Below, piece after piece: positions 42,569 through 51,407 of a stretch of DNA of 64,000 nt (position 1 is the first letter of the stretch; the number at the start of each line of letters is the position of its first letter). Below the pieces are notes generated by a model. That model worked only from the letters and a program-made list of their open reading frames with translations. It did not search any database and was not told the origin of the DNA. Made by a program: the position numbers and the translations under genes. Origin of the DNA: Azospirillum sp. (lineage in GTDB: Bacteria; Pseudomonadota; Alphaproteobacteria; Azospirillales; Azospirillaceae). Location of the stretch: assembly GCA_027486405.1 (NCBI GenBank), contig JAIXPD010000024.1, positions 186,001 through 250,000 on the forward strand, given 5' to 3'.

Positions 42569-44086
42569 GTGATGGCGGACGAACAACGGGTGAAACGGAC
42601 GGGCATGGCGCGCAATCGGGCGGAACCGAGCCTGCTGCTGGGGCCGGTCCTCTATTTCCGGGGGGAGCAGCGGGATCGCTGGTGGCTGTCGGCCCTGTTC
42701 GTTCTGGATGGGGAGGTCGAGCCGGACGACCTGCGCGTGGATGGCGTCACCCTGCCCGTCCCGCCGCGCCACGTCACCGTCTGGCGTCGCCGCCACCTTT
42801 GGCGCTTTGACTTTGCCGTGCCACGCGGTGTCCAGGACACCGACGTGTCCTATGGCTTCCCCGACGGCCCATCCTGGAGCCTGGTGGTTCCCGGGCGCTT
42901 TTCCCGTCCACGCATCGCCTTTGTCTGCGGGGGCGGGCTGACGACAACGCCCGACCAGACAGCCCCGCAGGACAGCGCCCAACCAGTGTCCAGCCTGTGG
43001 CCGGACCTGCTGCGCCAGCACGAACAGGATCGGTATCACCTGCTGGTTCAGGGCGGCGGCCAGATCGACGGCGAGGCGGTGCTCGCCGCGTCCCCGATGA
43101 TGAGCGCGTGGCGCGCAGGCTCCACCGCCACCCGCGCCAGCCACCCCTTTTCCCCGGCGCTGGCCGAAGAGCTGATGGACGCCGCCATCGACCAGCATCT
43201 GCGCCAGTGGCGGCGGGCGGAGGTGGGGGAGGCGCTGGCCCGCATCCCGTCGGTCATGATGTGGGACGACGCCGACATCGCCGATGGCTGGGGGACCGCA
43301 GCGGAAAGCGAGGCGACCAGCAAGGTGATGCGCGGCGTGTTCATGACCGCGCGGCGCAACTACGCCCTGTTCCAGTTGGGCGCGCTGGTCGAATCCCCGC
43401 CCGATTGCGTGTGGGGCGCGCCGCGCGCCACCATGACGCAAGGCTTTCACCTGGGGGATGTCGGCCTGTTGGCGCTCGATCTGCGCAGCGAACGGACACG
43501 GCGGCGCGTGCTGTCCGACCGCAGTTGGGCGTTGCTGCCGCAATGGCTGACGCGTTTCGAGGACTCCCGCCATCTCATCGTGATGACCGGGACACCGCTG
43601 CTGATCCCGGCCACGGCGGGGTTGGAGCGCGTGACCGGGTGGATTCCCGGGCTGACCGATCTGACCAAGCGTCTGGGCGATCAATGGCGCAGCCGCAGCC
43701 ATGTGGCGGAATGGGAACGGTTGATCGGCGCGTTGGGCGACTTTTCCCGCCGCTCCGGCTGCCGCGTCACCGTGCTGTCGAACGGGGCCGGCGTCGGCGC
43801 GCGCGGGGTTCTGCGCGGCGAGGGGGTGGAGCTGTGGCAACTGCTGGCCCCGTCCCTGACCAGCCCGCCGCCCGCCGGCCTGCGCCGTTTCGCGACGGAG
43901 CGCCTGGCCGCGCAGCGCGAACAGCCCCTGCCCGGCCATTGGCTGGACATGCCACGCTTTCGCGAGAGCGGGCAGCGGACCATCGCCCGGCGCGGCTGGG
44001 TGACGCTGGCCCTGGACGAGAAGGACCAGTTGCACGCGCGGTGGTTCGCCGAAGCCGACTCCCGACGTTATGAGCAGGCGATTTGA
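42569..44086 (+). CDS. PhoD-like phosphatase family protein with altered metal motif
   Basis: 505 residues, no signal peptide, so cytoplasmic. N-terminal beta domain (about 20-130, LLLGPVLYFRGEQRDRWWLSALFV), then a metallophosphatase-like domain: LVQGGGQIDGEAVL, IPSVMMWDDADIADGWG, and ALDLRSERTRRRVLSDRSWALLPQWL. In the family the central motif normally reads WDDHD-I-x-DGWG; here the His is Ala, and the first motif lacks the usual GDQ-Y. Metal binding may therefore be weakened or different. The start is GTG 42569 or ATG 42572. It is probably co-transcribed with the GNAT gene, 102 bases upstream. Confidence 0.8.
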   Translation: MMADEQRVKRTGMARNRAEPSLLLGPVLYFRGEQRDRWWLSALFVLDGEVEPDDLRVDGVTLPVPPRHVTVWRRRHLWRFDFAVPRGVQDTDVSYGFPDGPSWSLVVPGRFSRPRIAFVCGGGLTTTPDQTAPQDSAQPVSSLWPDLLRQHEQDRYHLLVQGGGQIDGEAVLAASPMMSAWRAGSTATRASHPFSPALAEELMDAAIDQHLRQWRRAEVGEALARIPSVMMWDDADIADGWGTAAESEATSKVMRGVFMTARRNYALFQLGALVESPPDCVWGAPRATMTQGFHLGDVGLLALDLRSERTRRRVLSDRSWALLPQWLTRFEDSRHLIVMTGTPLLIPATAGLERVTGWIPGLTDLTKRLGDQWRSRSHVAEWERLIGALGDFSRRSGCRVTVLSNGAGVGARGVLRGEGVELWQLLAPSLTSPPPAGLRRFATERLAAQREQPLPGHWLDMPRFRESGQRTIARRGWVTLALDEKDQLHARWFAEADSRRYEQAI

Positions 44087-44098
44087 GGGGATGCGCCC

Positions 44099-45493
44099 TC
44101 AGCGCTCGACGATGAACAACAGGCCGGGAACGCCCATGCCCTTTTCCCGGCGCGGGGTGCAGGGTTCCAGCAGACGAATCGTCAGCCCGGCGGCCCCCGC
44201 CATGGCGCGAAGATAGGATTCGGCGTGGGCGTAGCGCCGCGTCGGCCCCAGGACAAACCCCTCTCCCTCCGCCGCGCGTTCGACCGTGGCGGCGAACCAC
44301 CCGCCCGGAACCAACGCGCGCGCCGCCGCCTGGAACACGGGGGCCAGATCGCCGATGTAAACCAGCACGTCGGCGGCGACCAGCAGATCCCAAGCCGCCG
44401 GAGCCGCATCCATCGCCGCCACCACGTCGCCGACCGTCAGGTCGTCGTAAATCCGTCGGTCGCGCGCCTTGTCCACCATGCGCGGCGACAGATCGACCCC
44501 GGCAAGAAATCCGGCGAGCGGACGAAAGGACACGCCCGCCAACCCAGTCCCGCAGCCCAGATCCAGGATCCGCAACCCCGACGACGACGCTCCCGCCCCC
44601 GACGGAGCCGACAACCGATCCACCGCCGCGCGCAGCAGGTCCGGCGCGGCGTAGCCCAACTTACCGAGCAAATCCCGGTCGAACCGGTCGGCGTAGCGAT
44701 CAAACAGGGCGCGGACATAAGCCGCCGACAGATCGGCCCCCTCACCAGCCTCCAAAGCCTGGATGGCCGCCGCGCTGCCCAGCCGGTCGTCCGGGTCGAG
44801 ATCGCGGGCACGGCGCAGCGCCACCAGCGCCTTGTCCGGTTCGCGCAGGGCGATCCAGCTCTGGCCGATGGTGTGGTGCAGGGCCGCATCCTCGGCGTGC
44901 CGCCGGGCCAAGGGCTGCAACAGCTCGACCGCCGCCAGGGCGTCGCCGCTGGCGGTCAGCGCCTCGGCCAACTCCAAAGCGGCCTCGGTGTCGTCGGGGC
45001 GCAGGGACACCGCTTCGCGGTATTCGGCCAGCGCGGCGTCGCTCTCCCCGGCGGCGTTGAGGGCGCGGGCGTGGCCCAGCCGGACCGCTGCTGAATCGGC
45101 GCGCTCCCGCGCCAAATCGGCAAACAGCGCCAGAGCGCGCGGAAGGTCGCCAGACCGGCGCAGCGCCTCCGCCCATCCCAAGCGCCACATCCACTGTCGC
45201 GGATCGACCGCCACCGCGCGTGCGTAGGCGGCCGTCACGGCGGTCGCGCACGACTCTTTCGCATCGCAGCAATGATCCGTCGAGTCGATCATCGAGTCGG
45301 ACAGGGCTTCCGCCCTTGCGGCCCAGGCCTCGCCATGGCCGGGATCCAACAGAGTGACCCGATGAAAGGCCGTCGCCCCCCCCGCCGGATCGGCGGCGTA
45401 AAGACGCTCGTACCCGCGTTCAAACAGGACCTCAATCACCCTGTCCAGCGCGGCAAAGGGCGGTGTTCCGCCGTCGGACGGTTGCGTGGACAA
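44099..45493 (-). CDS. TPR-repeat SAM-dependent methyltransferase
   Basis: 464 residues. N-terminal tetratricopeptide-like repeats (about 15-255), including YREAVSLRPDDTEAALELAEALTASGD and LRRARDLDPDDRLGSAAAIQALE. Then YVRALFDRYADRFDRDLLGKLGYAAPDLL, and a class I methyltransferase domain with LDLGCGTGLAG (motif I, about 310-320), DLLVAADVLVYIGDL (motif IV) and PGGWFAATVE. It resembles the predicted TPR methyltransferases of alphaproteobacteria, whose substrates are mostly unknown. It ends 12 bases after the convergent PhoD-like gene. Confidence 0.85.
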   Translation of the reverse strand: MSTQPSDGGTPPFAALDRVIEVLFERGYERLYAADPAGGATAFHRVTLLDPGHGEAWAARAEALSDSMIDSTDHCCDAKESCATAVTAAYARAVAVDPRQWMWRLGWAEALRRSGDLPRALALFADLARERADSAAVRLGHARALNAAGESDAALAEYREAVSLRPDDTEAALELAEALTASGDALAAVELLQPLARRHAEDAALHHTIGQSWIALREPDKALVALRRARDLDPDDRLGSAAAIQALEAGEGADLSAAYVRALFDRYADRFDRDLLGKLGYAAPDLLRAAVDRLSAPSGAGASSSGLRILDLGCGTGLAGVSFRPLAGFLAGVDLSPRMVDKARDRRIYDDLTVGDVVAAMDAAPAAWDLLVAADVLVYIGDLAPVFQAAARALVPGGWFAATVERAAEGEGFVLGPTRRYAHAESYLRAMAGAAGLTIRLLEPCTPRREKGMGVPGLLFIVER

Positions 45494-45731
45494 GACCGGG
45501 TTCCTCGTTCATGGGGGCAAAGAGTGGGCCGCCAAACGCCGGGGTGGATCGCCCGACCCGCCGACGACCGCAGCGGAGACGCCAGGGTCTCCCACACCGG
45601 AAAAAAGGAGGCTCAGCCTACTGCCGCATCATGCTGCAACGCGCAAGGGGGGAGTGAAAATGAATCCGGCGTGTGATTCGGGCGACACACCGTCGCAGCC
45701 GAGGGGTTTTTATCAGGGAAAAATTAAGAGG

Positions 45732-45761
45732 TTGCACGCCCTTGTGCTCAATTTGAATATT
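45732..45761 (+). promoter_or_regulatory. Candidate promoter for the transglycosylase transcript
   Basis: TTGCAC (45732-45737), 18-base spacer, AATATT (45756-45761), within the A/T-rich patch. It would give a leader of about 275 bases to the transglycosylase gene, including the small ORF at 45774. Confidence 0.3.
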
Positions 45762-45773
45762 TTATGATTTTCA

Positions 45774-46031
45774 ATGATTTATCACATGATGACCCAAGGG
45801 AAAGGACCATGGCGCATCCCGGCTTTCGCCGCCCTTGTCAGCGGGGCGGGGTATTACCGGGGCGTAATTGGGTTGACGATGCCTCAAATTTTTGGAAATG
45901 TTGCCTCGGCGTCCGATTGGGAGACGTCGAATCTTGGTGAGGAGGCGGTTGCCGTAAGCGACTCGGCGACCGGAACACAGACCCCGCGCGGGGGGTCAAC
46001 AGCCACCGTCACACACGGGGCACCAGACTGA
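45774..46031 (+). CDS. Doubtful small ORF, 85 residues
   Basis: ORF MIYHMMTQGKGPWRIPAF...; no ribosome site, no recognised domain, third-position GC lower than in genuine neighbours. It ends 11 bases before the transglycosylase ATG. A second overlapping 43-codon ORF starting at ATG 45809 has a better ribosome site (AAGGGAAAGGA) but no resemblance to protein either. It may be non-coding leader sequence. Confidence 0.2.
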   Translation: MIYHMMTQGKGPWRIPAFAALVSGAGYYRGVIGLTMPQIFGNVASASDWETSNLGEEAVAVSDSATGTQTPRGGSTATVTHGAPD

Positions 46032-46042
46032 GGAGGTCGGAG

Positions 46043-46702
46043 ATGCGAGGACGAAAGCAGCGCGTACACGTCACGCTTGGTGGCGCACTCGCACTGGCAA
46101 CCGGACTCTTGATGGCTCCGCTGACCGCAACGTCAGCCCAGGCGCAAGAAAGCTGCGTGACCCACGCGGTGGAAGCCGAACAGCAACTGGACATCCCCTC
46201 GGGTCTGTTGGTGGCGATGGCCCTGGTGGAAAGCGGGCAGGATGGTGCCCCCCACCCCTTCGCGATGAGCCTTCAGGGCCGCGCCTATTTCGCCCGCAAC
46301 GTCAATGACGCCGCCAAACAGCTCCGCGACCGCAAGGGGCAAATCCGCTCCAACGTCTATGTCGGCTGCATGCAATTGTCCCTGGCGTCGCACCGCAGCC
46401 AGTTTCAGCCGATGGAACGCATCGTCGAGCCGCGCGACAACGTGTTTTACGCGGGTCGTCTGCTGGTCCGTCTGCACGGCGAGGAAGGCAACTGGAAATC
46501 CGCCGTGGCCCGTTACAACGGCGGTTCGACGCGCAGTTCCCAGGCCTATGTCTGCAAGATCTGGCAAAATCTGAGCGGTCTTGATCCGCAGAGCGCCAGG
46601 CTGCTCGCCTCCACCCGGTGCGAGGACAGCGAGCCGGTCAGCGTGTCGCCCAAGACCCGCCGCAGCTTCCGCAACGCCCAGCAAGTGGCGTCGATTGATT
46701 GA
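46043..46702 (+). CDS. Small secreted lytic transglycosylase (SLT domain)
   Basis: 219 residues with a signal peptide (residues about 1-35, cleaved near AQAQ). A single SLT domain: catalytic Glu in GLLVAMALVESGQDG (about residue 64), VGCMQLSLASHRSQF in place of the common GLMQ motif, and AVARYNGGS. It would cleave the beta-1,4 bond of peptidoglycan glycan strands in the periplasm. It is small with a Ser/Arg-rich tail, resembling specialised transglycosylases that open the wall for secretion or flagellar structures, but no such genes are near. GAGGAGGTCGGAG precedes the ATG. Confidence 0.88.
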   Translation: MRGRKQRVHVTLGGALALATGLLMAPLTATSAQAQESCVTHAVEAEQQLDIPSGLLVAMALVESGQDGAPHPFAMSLQGRAYFARNVNDAAKQLRDRKGQIRSNVYVGCMQLSLASHRSQFQPMERIVEPRDNVFYAGRLLVRLHGEEGNWKSAVARYNGGSTRSSQAYVCKIWQNLSGLDPQSARLLASTRCEDSEPVSVSPKTRRSFRNAQQVASID

Positions 46703-46817
46703 GGCCGACGGTTGTGGCCCGTCTTTTGAAAATCAGGCACCGACACATCAGGCACCACCGCCGCGCAACCATCATCCCATCTGGCGCGGATCGGCGTGAT
46801 CGGGTAGATCCCGGTTC

Positions 46818-47657
46818 ATGAATTACCGTCACATCTTTCACGCGGGCAACCCGGCCGACGTGATGAAACACGCCATCATGGCGTTGATCCTCGACCATCT
46901 GCGCGTCAAGCCCGCACGCTTTTGCGTGCTGGACACCCACGCCGGCATCGGTCGTTACGACCTGACCAGCGACGCCGCGCAAAAGACGCTGGAGCATGAG
47001 GACGGCATCGGGCGGCTGTTCGGTGCGCCCGCGCCGCACCCGGCCTTGACGCCCTATCTGGAGGCGGTGGCCGCGATCAACCCCGATGGGGTGCTGCGCG
47101 CCTATCCCGGCTCTCCCCGCATCGCCCACGCCGCGCTGCGCCCGCAGGATCGGCTTGTGTTGAGCGAACTGCACCCGGAGGATGTCCGCACCCTGCGCCG
47201 GGAATTCCGCGACGATCCCCAGGTGGCCGTTCACGAAACCGACGCCTATGTCGCGCTCAAGGCCCATCTGCCGCCCAAGGAAAAGCGCGGGCTGGTTCTG
47301 ATCGACCCACCCTTTGAACAGCCCGATGAGTTCGCGCGCATGGCCGACGGGCTGGCCGCCGCGCACCGGCGCTGGCCGACGGGCGTGTACGCCCTGTGGT
47401 ACCCGATCAAGGAGCGGGCGGCGGTCTGGCGTTTTCAGGACGCGGTGGAGAAAACCGGCATCCGCAAAATCCTGTTGGCGGAACTGACCTGGCACCCGGA
47501 AGACACCCATTTGCGCCTGAACGGGTCCGGTCTGCTCATCGTCAACCCGCCCTGGAAGCTGGACGAAACCCTGCGGGAGGCCTTGAGCGCCCTGCACGAG
47601 GCCCTGCCGACCACGGGCGGTGGCGTCTCCGTCTCCTGGTTGGTCCCGGAAACCTGA
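46818..47657 (+). CDS. rlmJ: 23S rRNA (adenine-2030-N6) methyltransferase RlmJ
   Basis: 279 residues. Starts MNYRHIFHAGNPADVMKHAIM, the hallmark of RlmJ, with DTHAGIGRYDLTSDAAQKT as the SAM-binding region and LVLIDPPFEQPDEF as the DPPF catalytic motif of N6-adenine methyltransferases. It methylates A2030 of 23S rRNA. It has its own terminator and is convergent with the ABC permease genes. Confidence 0.96.
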   Translation: MNYRHIFHAGNPADVMKHAIMALILDHLRVKPARFCVLDTHAGIGRYDLTSDAAQKTLEHEDGIGRLFGAPAPHPALTPYLEAVAAINPDGVLRAYPGSPRIAHAALRPQDRLVLSELHPEDVRTLRREFRDDPQVAVHETDAYVALKAHLPPKEKRGLVLIDPPFEQPDEFARMADGLAAAHRRWPTGVYALWYPIKERAAVWRFQDAVEKTGIRKILLAELTWHPEDTHLRLNGSGLLIVNPPWKLDETLREALSALHEALPTTGGGVSVSWLVPET

Positions 47658-47711
47658 TCGGTTCACAACGGAACGGTCGGCGGGACGAGGGCGTTCAAAG
47701 CGCACAAAAAG

Positions 47712-47746
47712 AAACGGCGCGGGGTGGATGCACCGCCGCGCCGTTT
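47712..47746. terminator. Bidirectional terminator between rlmJ and the ABC permease genes
   Basis: AAACGGCGCGG / CCGCGCCGTTT with inner GGTG/CACC stem, flanked by an A-rich run before and TTTGTGTGT after. It serves both convergent transcripts. Confidence 0.85.
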
Positions 47747-47777
47747 GTGTGTGGGCCGTTGCTGTGTGTGGGATCAC

Positions 47778-48752
47778 TTACCGAGAGGCACCACCAAAGC
47801 GGGCCTGGATTTCCCCAGCGATGCCACGGCGGAACAGCAGAACGCAGGCCACAAAGATCGCGCCGATCACCACCGGCACCGGCAGGTTGGTCGCCGCCAG
47901 ATAATTTTCCAGGGCAACAACCAGCGCCGCGCCAACCACCGGACCGGACAAGGTTCCCATGCCGCCCAGCAGGGTCATCAGAACGACCTCGCCCGACATC
48001 TGCCATTGCACATCGGTGAGGGTGGCGAGCTGGAAAACGATGGCCTTGGTGCCGCCCGCCATGCCCGCCAGCGCCGCCGACAGCGTAAAGGCCATCAGCT
48101 TGTAACGGTCGGTGCGGTAGCCCAATGAAATCGCGCGCGGCTCATTCTCGCGGATCGCCTTCAGGACCTGCCCGAAGGGGGAATGCACCGTGCGCCAGAT
48201 CACCGCGTAGCCGAACAGGAAGACCGCCAGCACGAAATAATACATGGCGAAGGGCTGGTTGAGGTCGATGACGCCGAACAGCACCCCGCGCGGGACCGCC
48301 TGGATCCCGTCCTCGCCGTGGGTGAAGGGCAGTTGCAGGGCCAGGAAATAGACCATCTGCGACAAGGCCAGCGTGATCATGGAGAAATAGATCCCCTGAC
48401 GGCGGATGGCGATGGACCCGAACAGCACCCCCATGCCCGCCGCCGCGACGGTTCCCAGCACGATCCCCAACTCCGGCGACAGGCCCCAGACCTTCACCGT
48501 GTGGGCGGTGACATAGGCAGCGCTGCCGAAAAAGGCGGCGTGGCCGAAGCTCAACAGCCCGCCAAAGCCAATCAGCAGGTTGAAGGCGCAGGCGAACAGC
48601 GCAAAGCACAGCACCTTCATCAAAAAGACCGGGTACAGCGCGTAAGGCGCGACCAGAAGCACCCCCAACGCCACCAAGCCGACGATCCGGCCCAGCGTCG
48701 CGCCACCGGCCTGAACCGCCACGGTCGCAGCACCTTGCGAAGGAACGCTCAT
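47778..48752 (-). CDS. Branched-chain amino acid-type ABC permease, LivM family
   Basis: 324-residue inner-membrane protein with about nine membrane helices. LivM signatures: CFALFACAFNLLIGFGGLLSFGHAAFFGSAAYV (about 50-82) and KAIRENEPRAISLGYRTDRYKLMAFTLSAALAGMAGG (about 190-226). It pairs with the LivH-type permease to carry a branched-chain amino acid or related carboxylate/amide. It starts 3 bases after the LivH stop, so the two are coupled. Confidence 0.93.
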   Translation of the reverse strand: MSVPSQGAATVAVQAGGATLGRIVGLVALGVLLVAPYALYPVFLMKVLCFALFACAFNLLIGFGGLLSFGHAAFFGSAAYVTAHTVKVWGLSPELGIVLGTVAAAGMGVLFGSIAIRRQGIYFSMITLALSQMVYFLALQLPFTHGEDGIQAVPRGVLFGVIDLNQPFAMYYFVLAVFLFGYAVIWRTVHSPFGQVLKAIRENEPRAISLGYRTDRYKLMAFTLSAALAGMAGGTKAIVFQLATLTDVQWQMSGEVVLMTLLGGMGTLSGPVVGAALVVALENYLAATNLPVPVVIGAIFVACVLLFRRGIAGEIQARFGGASR

Positions 48753-48755
48753 GGC

Positions 48756-49646
48756 TTACCTCTCCCGTCCGAACAGACCGGCGGGCTTGATCATCAGCAC
48801 CACCGCCATAATCACGAACACCACGATGTTGGAGGCTTCGGGGTAGAAGACCTTGGTCAAGCCTTCCAACAGACCCAGGCCATAGCCTGTCAGCACCGCA
48901 CCCAGGATCGACCCCATGCCGCCGATGACCACCACGGCGAACACCACGATGATGAGATTCGACCCCATCAGCGGGCTGACCTGATAGATCGGTGCCGCCA
49001 GCACCCCGGCCAACCCGGCCAGCGCCACACCGAACGCGTAGGTCAGCGACACCATCACCGGCACGTTGATGCCAAAGGCCTGGACCAGCACCGGGTTTTC
49101 CGTGGCGGCGCGCAGATAGGCCCCAAGCTTGGTCTTCTCAATCGCCAACCAGGTGCTGATGCAAACGATCAGGGAGGCCACGACCACCCAACCGCGATAG
49201 TTCGGCAGGAACATGAAGCCGAGATTCTGGCCGCCGCGCAGCGCCTCCGGAATCGGATAGGGCTGACCCGACACGCCGTAGAAATGGCGGAACCCACCCT
49301 CGATCATCAACGCGCAGCCAAAGGTCAGCAGCAGCCCATAGAGGTGATCGAGCTTGTACAGCCGCGACAGCAGCGTCTTTTCCAGCGCGATGCCGAACAG
49401 CCCAACGATGATCGGCGCGATCAGCAACGCCCACCAATAGCCGATGCCAAGCTGCGTCAGCAGCAGCCAGGAGACGAAGGCCCCCATCATGTAGAGCGCG
49501 CCATGCGCAAAATTGATGACGTTCAACATCCCGAAAATCACCGCCAGCCCCAGGCTGAGCAGCGCGTAGAAGGATCCGTTGATCAACCCCAGCAAAAGCT
49601 GGCCAAACAGCGCCTGTGGCGGAATGCCGAATATGGTTCCCATCAT
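48756..49646 (-). CDS. Branched-chain amino acid-type ABC permease, LivH family
   Basis: 296 residues from the ATG at 49646, which has GGGGGAG about 10 bases upstream. Inner-membrane permease with the LivH N-terminus FGQLLLGLINGSFYALLSLGLAVIFGMLNVINFAHGALYMMGAF and the cytoplasmic loop motif RAATENPVLVQAFGINVPVMVSLTYAFGVALAG. It lies between the binding protein and LivM genes. No ATPase gene (livG or livF) follows within the window's operon, so the ATP-binding subunits must be encoded elsewhere. Confidence 0.93.
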   Translation of the reverse strand: MMGTIFGIPPQALFGQLLLGLINGSFYALLSLGLAVIFGMLNVINFAHGALYMMGAFVSWLLLTQLGIGYWWALLIAPIIVGLFGIALEKTLLSRLYKLDHLYGLLLTFGCALMIEGGFRHFYGVSGQPYPIPEALRGGQNLGFMFLPNYRGWVVVASLIVCISTWLAIEKTKLGAYLRAATENPVLVQAFGINVPVMVSLTYAFGVALAGLAGVLAAPIYQVSPLMGSNLIIVVFAVVVIGGMGSILGAVLTGYGLGLLEGLTKVFYPEASNIVVFVIMAVVLMIKPAGLFGRER

Positions 49647-49738
49647 CACCGTCGATCTCCCCCGCGCGGTGCCGCCCGGTGCCGCTGTTGTGCGGGCCAC
49701 CGGGCGGATCGCGCCTCGTCACAGCCAGACTGCGGCGG

Positions 49739-50965
49739 TTACTTCGCGAGCTTGCAGCCGCTTTCCTCGACGGTCGCAAAGGCCTCGTCGCCGGGAATGG
49801 TCGCCAGGATCTGGTAATAATCCCACGGCCCCTTCGATTCGGACGGCTTCTTGACGCGGGCCAGATACATGTCATGCACCATACGGCCGTTCGCCAGGAT
49901 CTTGCCGTTCTTGGCGAACATGTCGTTGACCGGCATCGCCTTCATCTTGGCCGCCACGGTCGGGCCATCGTCGGTCCCGGCCGCCTCGATCGCCTTCAGG
50001 TAATGCCGAACGGCGGAGTAGCTGCCCGCCTGGACCATGGTCGGCATCTTGCCGAACTTCTCGAAGAACTTCTTCGACCAGGCGCGCTTCTCGTCGTCCA
50101 TGTCCCAATAGAAACCGGTTGTCAGGACGAGATCCTGCGCCACCGACAGGCCGAGCGCGTGAACGTCGGAGATGAACAGCAGCAGACCGGCGAGCTTTTG
50201 CTGACCGCTCTGGGTCAGGCCGAATTCCGATGCCTGCTTGATCGAGGTGATGGTGTCGCCACCCGCGTTGGCCAGCGCGACGATCTTGGCCCCCGACGAT
50301 TGCGCCTGAAGCAGGAAGGACGAAAAGTCCGAGGTGTTGAGCGGATGGCGCACCGCACCCATCACCTGCCCGCCCGCCTTCTTCACTTCGGCGGCGGTGT
50401 CGGCCTCAAGCTGATGACCGAAGGCGTAGTCGGCGGTCAGGAAATACCAGCTGCTGCCGCCCTGCTTGACCATGGCGCGCCCGGTCCCGACGGCCAGCGC
50501 GCGGGTGTCATAGGCCCAATGGAAGCCGGTCGGGGAACAGGCGTCGCCGGTCAGGCGCGAGGTCGCCGGGCCTTCCATCAGGAAGATCTTTTTCTTGTCG
50601 CGCGTCACCTCCTGCACCGCCAGCGCCACGCCGGAGTTGGGGACGTCCACGATCACATCGACGCCGTCCTGGTCGATCCATTGACGGGCGATGTTGGACC
50701 CGATGTCCGGCTTGTTCTGGTGGTCGGCGGTGATGATCTGGATGGGCTTGCCGAGGATTTTGTTGCCGAACTCCTCCGCCGCCATGCGGGCGGCCACGGC
50801 CGACCCCTCACCGCCAAGGTCGGTGTAGAGACCGGAGCGGTCGTTCAACACACCGATCTTGACCATATCGCCAGAGACCCCTTGGGCCGACGCCGATCCG
50901 GCGGCCAGCGCGGTCCCGATGGTCAGGGCGGTCAAAGCGGCTCCGGCCAAAAGACGTGCGTTCAT
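49739..50965 (-). CDS. Periplasmic substrate-binding protein of LIV-type ABC transporter
   Basis: 408 residues from ATG 50965 (GGGGGAG upstream). Signal peptide MNARLLAGAALTALTIGTAL cleaved near SASAQ. The mature protein shows the Peripla_BP_6/Leu-Ile-Val family pattern: VKIGVLNDRSGLYTDLGGEGSAVAARMAAEEFG and YFLTADYAFGHQLEADTAAEV. Ligand unknown; similar proteins bind branched-chain amino acids, aromatic acids or amides. It is first in the order binding protein-LivH-LivM. Confidence 0.93.
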   Translation of the reverse strand: MNARLLAGAALTALTIGTALAAGSASAQGVSGDMVKIGVLNDRSGLYTDLGGEGSAVAARMAAEEFGNKILGKPIQIITADHQNKPDIGSNIARQWIDQDGVDVIVDVPNSGVALAVQEVTRDKKKIFLMEGPATSRLTGDACSPTGFHWAYDTRALAVGTGRAMVKQGGSSWYFLTADYAFGHQLEADTAAEVKKAGGQVMGAVRHPLNTSDFSSFLLQAQSSGAKIVALANAGGDTITSIKQASEFGLTQSGQQKLAGLLLFISDVHALGLSVAQDLVLTTGFYWDMDDEKRAWSKKFFEKFGKMPTMVQAGSYSAVRHYLKAIEAAGTDDGPTVAAKMKAMPVNDMFAKNGKILANGRMVHDMYLARVKKPSESKGPWDYYQILATIPGDEAFATVEESGCKLAK

Positions 50966-51407
50966 GGACGTGTTCTCCCCCTTCGCGATTCTTGGGTGTG
51001 ATTCCTGGGCAACCGTTGACGGCAAACTTCGAAAGCACCGGGAGGGCTTTGCAACGCGGGAAACCGGTTTCAGGCGAAACGGGTTCGGCCCGGGGCGCCC
51101 CCCTTCCACACACCACTATGCAGGCGCATCGCCTTGTAAGCGAAGCGGAATTTCAGCCATCGGAACAAAATTCATCACCCCGACCGTCCCGGCTGTCCTT
51201 TTCCATCCGGACGTGTATGGTGTTCGGCTTCACCGGTTCGCAGCGATCAAACGCGCGCAAACGAAAACACCCCCGGCGCGTGTCGCACCGGGGGTGTCGT
51301 GGGTTGATCGCATCAACCAAGCGTCGCAACCGTGCCTGTCCAACCCAGAACCGCAGCAAGCCGATCCACCGCCCGAGCCTTGCGGTGGTCGCTGCGCGCG
51401 CGAGGGG
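50966..51407. other. Intergenic region upstream of the binding-protein gene
   Basis: 442 bases between the marR stop and the binding-protein start. It contains the marR terminator near 51264-51297 and must hold the promoter for the transporter operon, but I found no convincing -35/-10 pair. No gene is evident; ORFs across it are shadows of the flanking genes. Confidence 0.6.
51264..51297 (-). terminator. Rho-independent terminator after the MarR gene
   Basis: ACACCCCCGG / CCGGGGGTGT, 10-bp perfect stem with an 11-base loop, followed on the minus strand by TTTTCGTTT. Confidence 0.85.

Larger units (their letters stand above)
45494..46042 (+). other. Intergenic stretch with an A/T-rich patch
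   Basis: 549 bases between the TPR-methyltransferase and the small transglycosylase gene. The part around 45700-45795 is strikingly A/T-rich for this genome (GTTTTTATC, GAAAAATTAAG, TTTGAATATTTTATG, TTTTCAATGATTTATC). It holds a possible promoter (separate entry) and one weak small ORF (separate entry). I see no tRNA, transposase remnant or terminal repeats. Confidence 0.6.

Noticed and set aside
45809-45940. 43-codon ORF with a fair ribosome site in the A/T-rich region
   Set aside because: Cys/Trp/Arg-rich product without domain, overlapping another weak ORF; not enough support.
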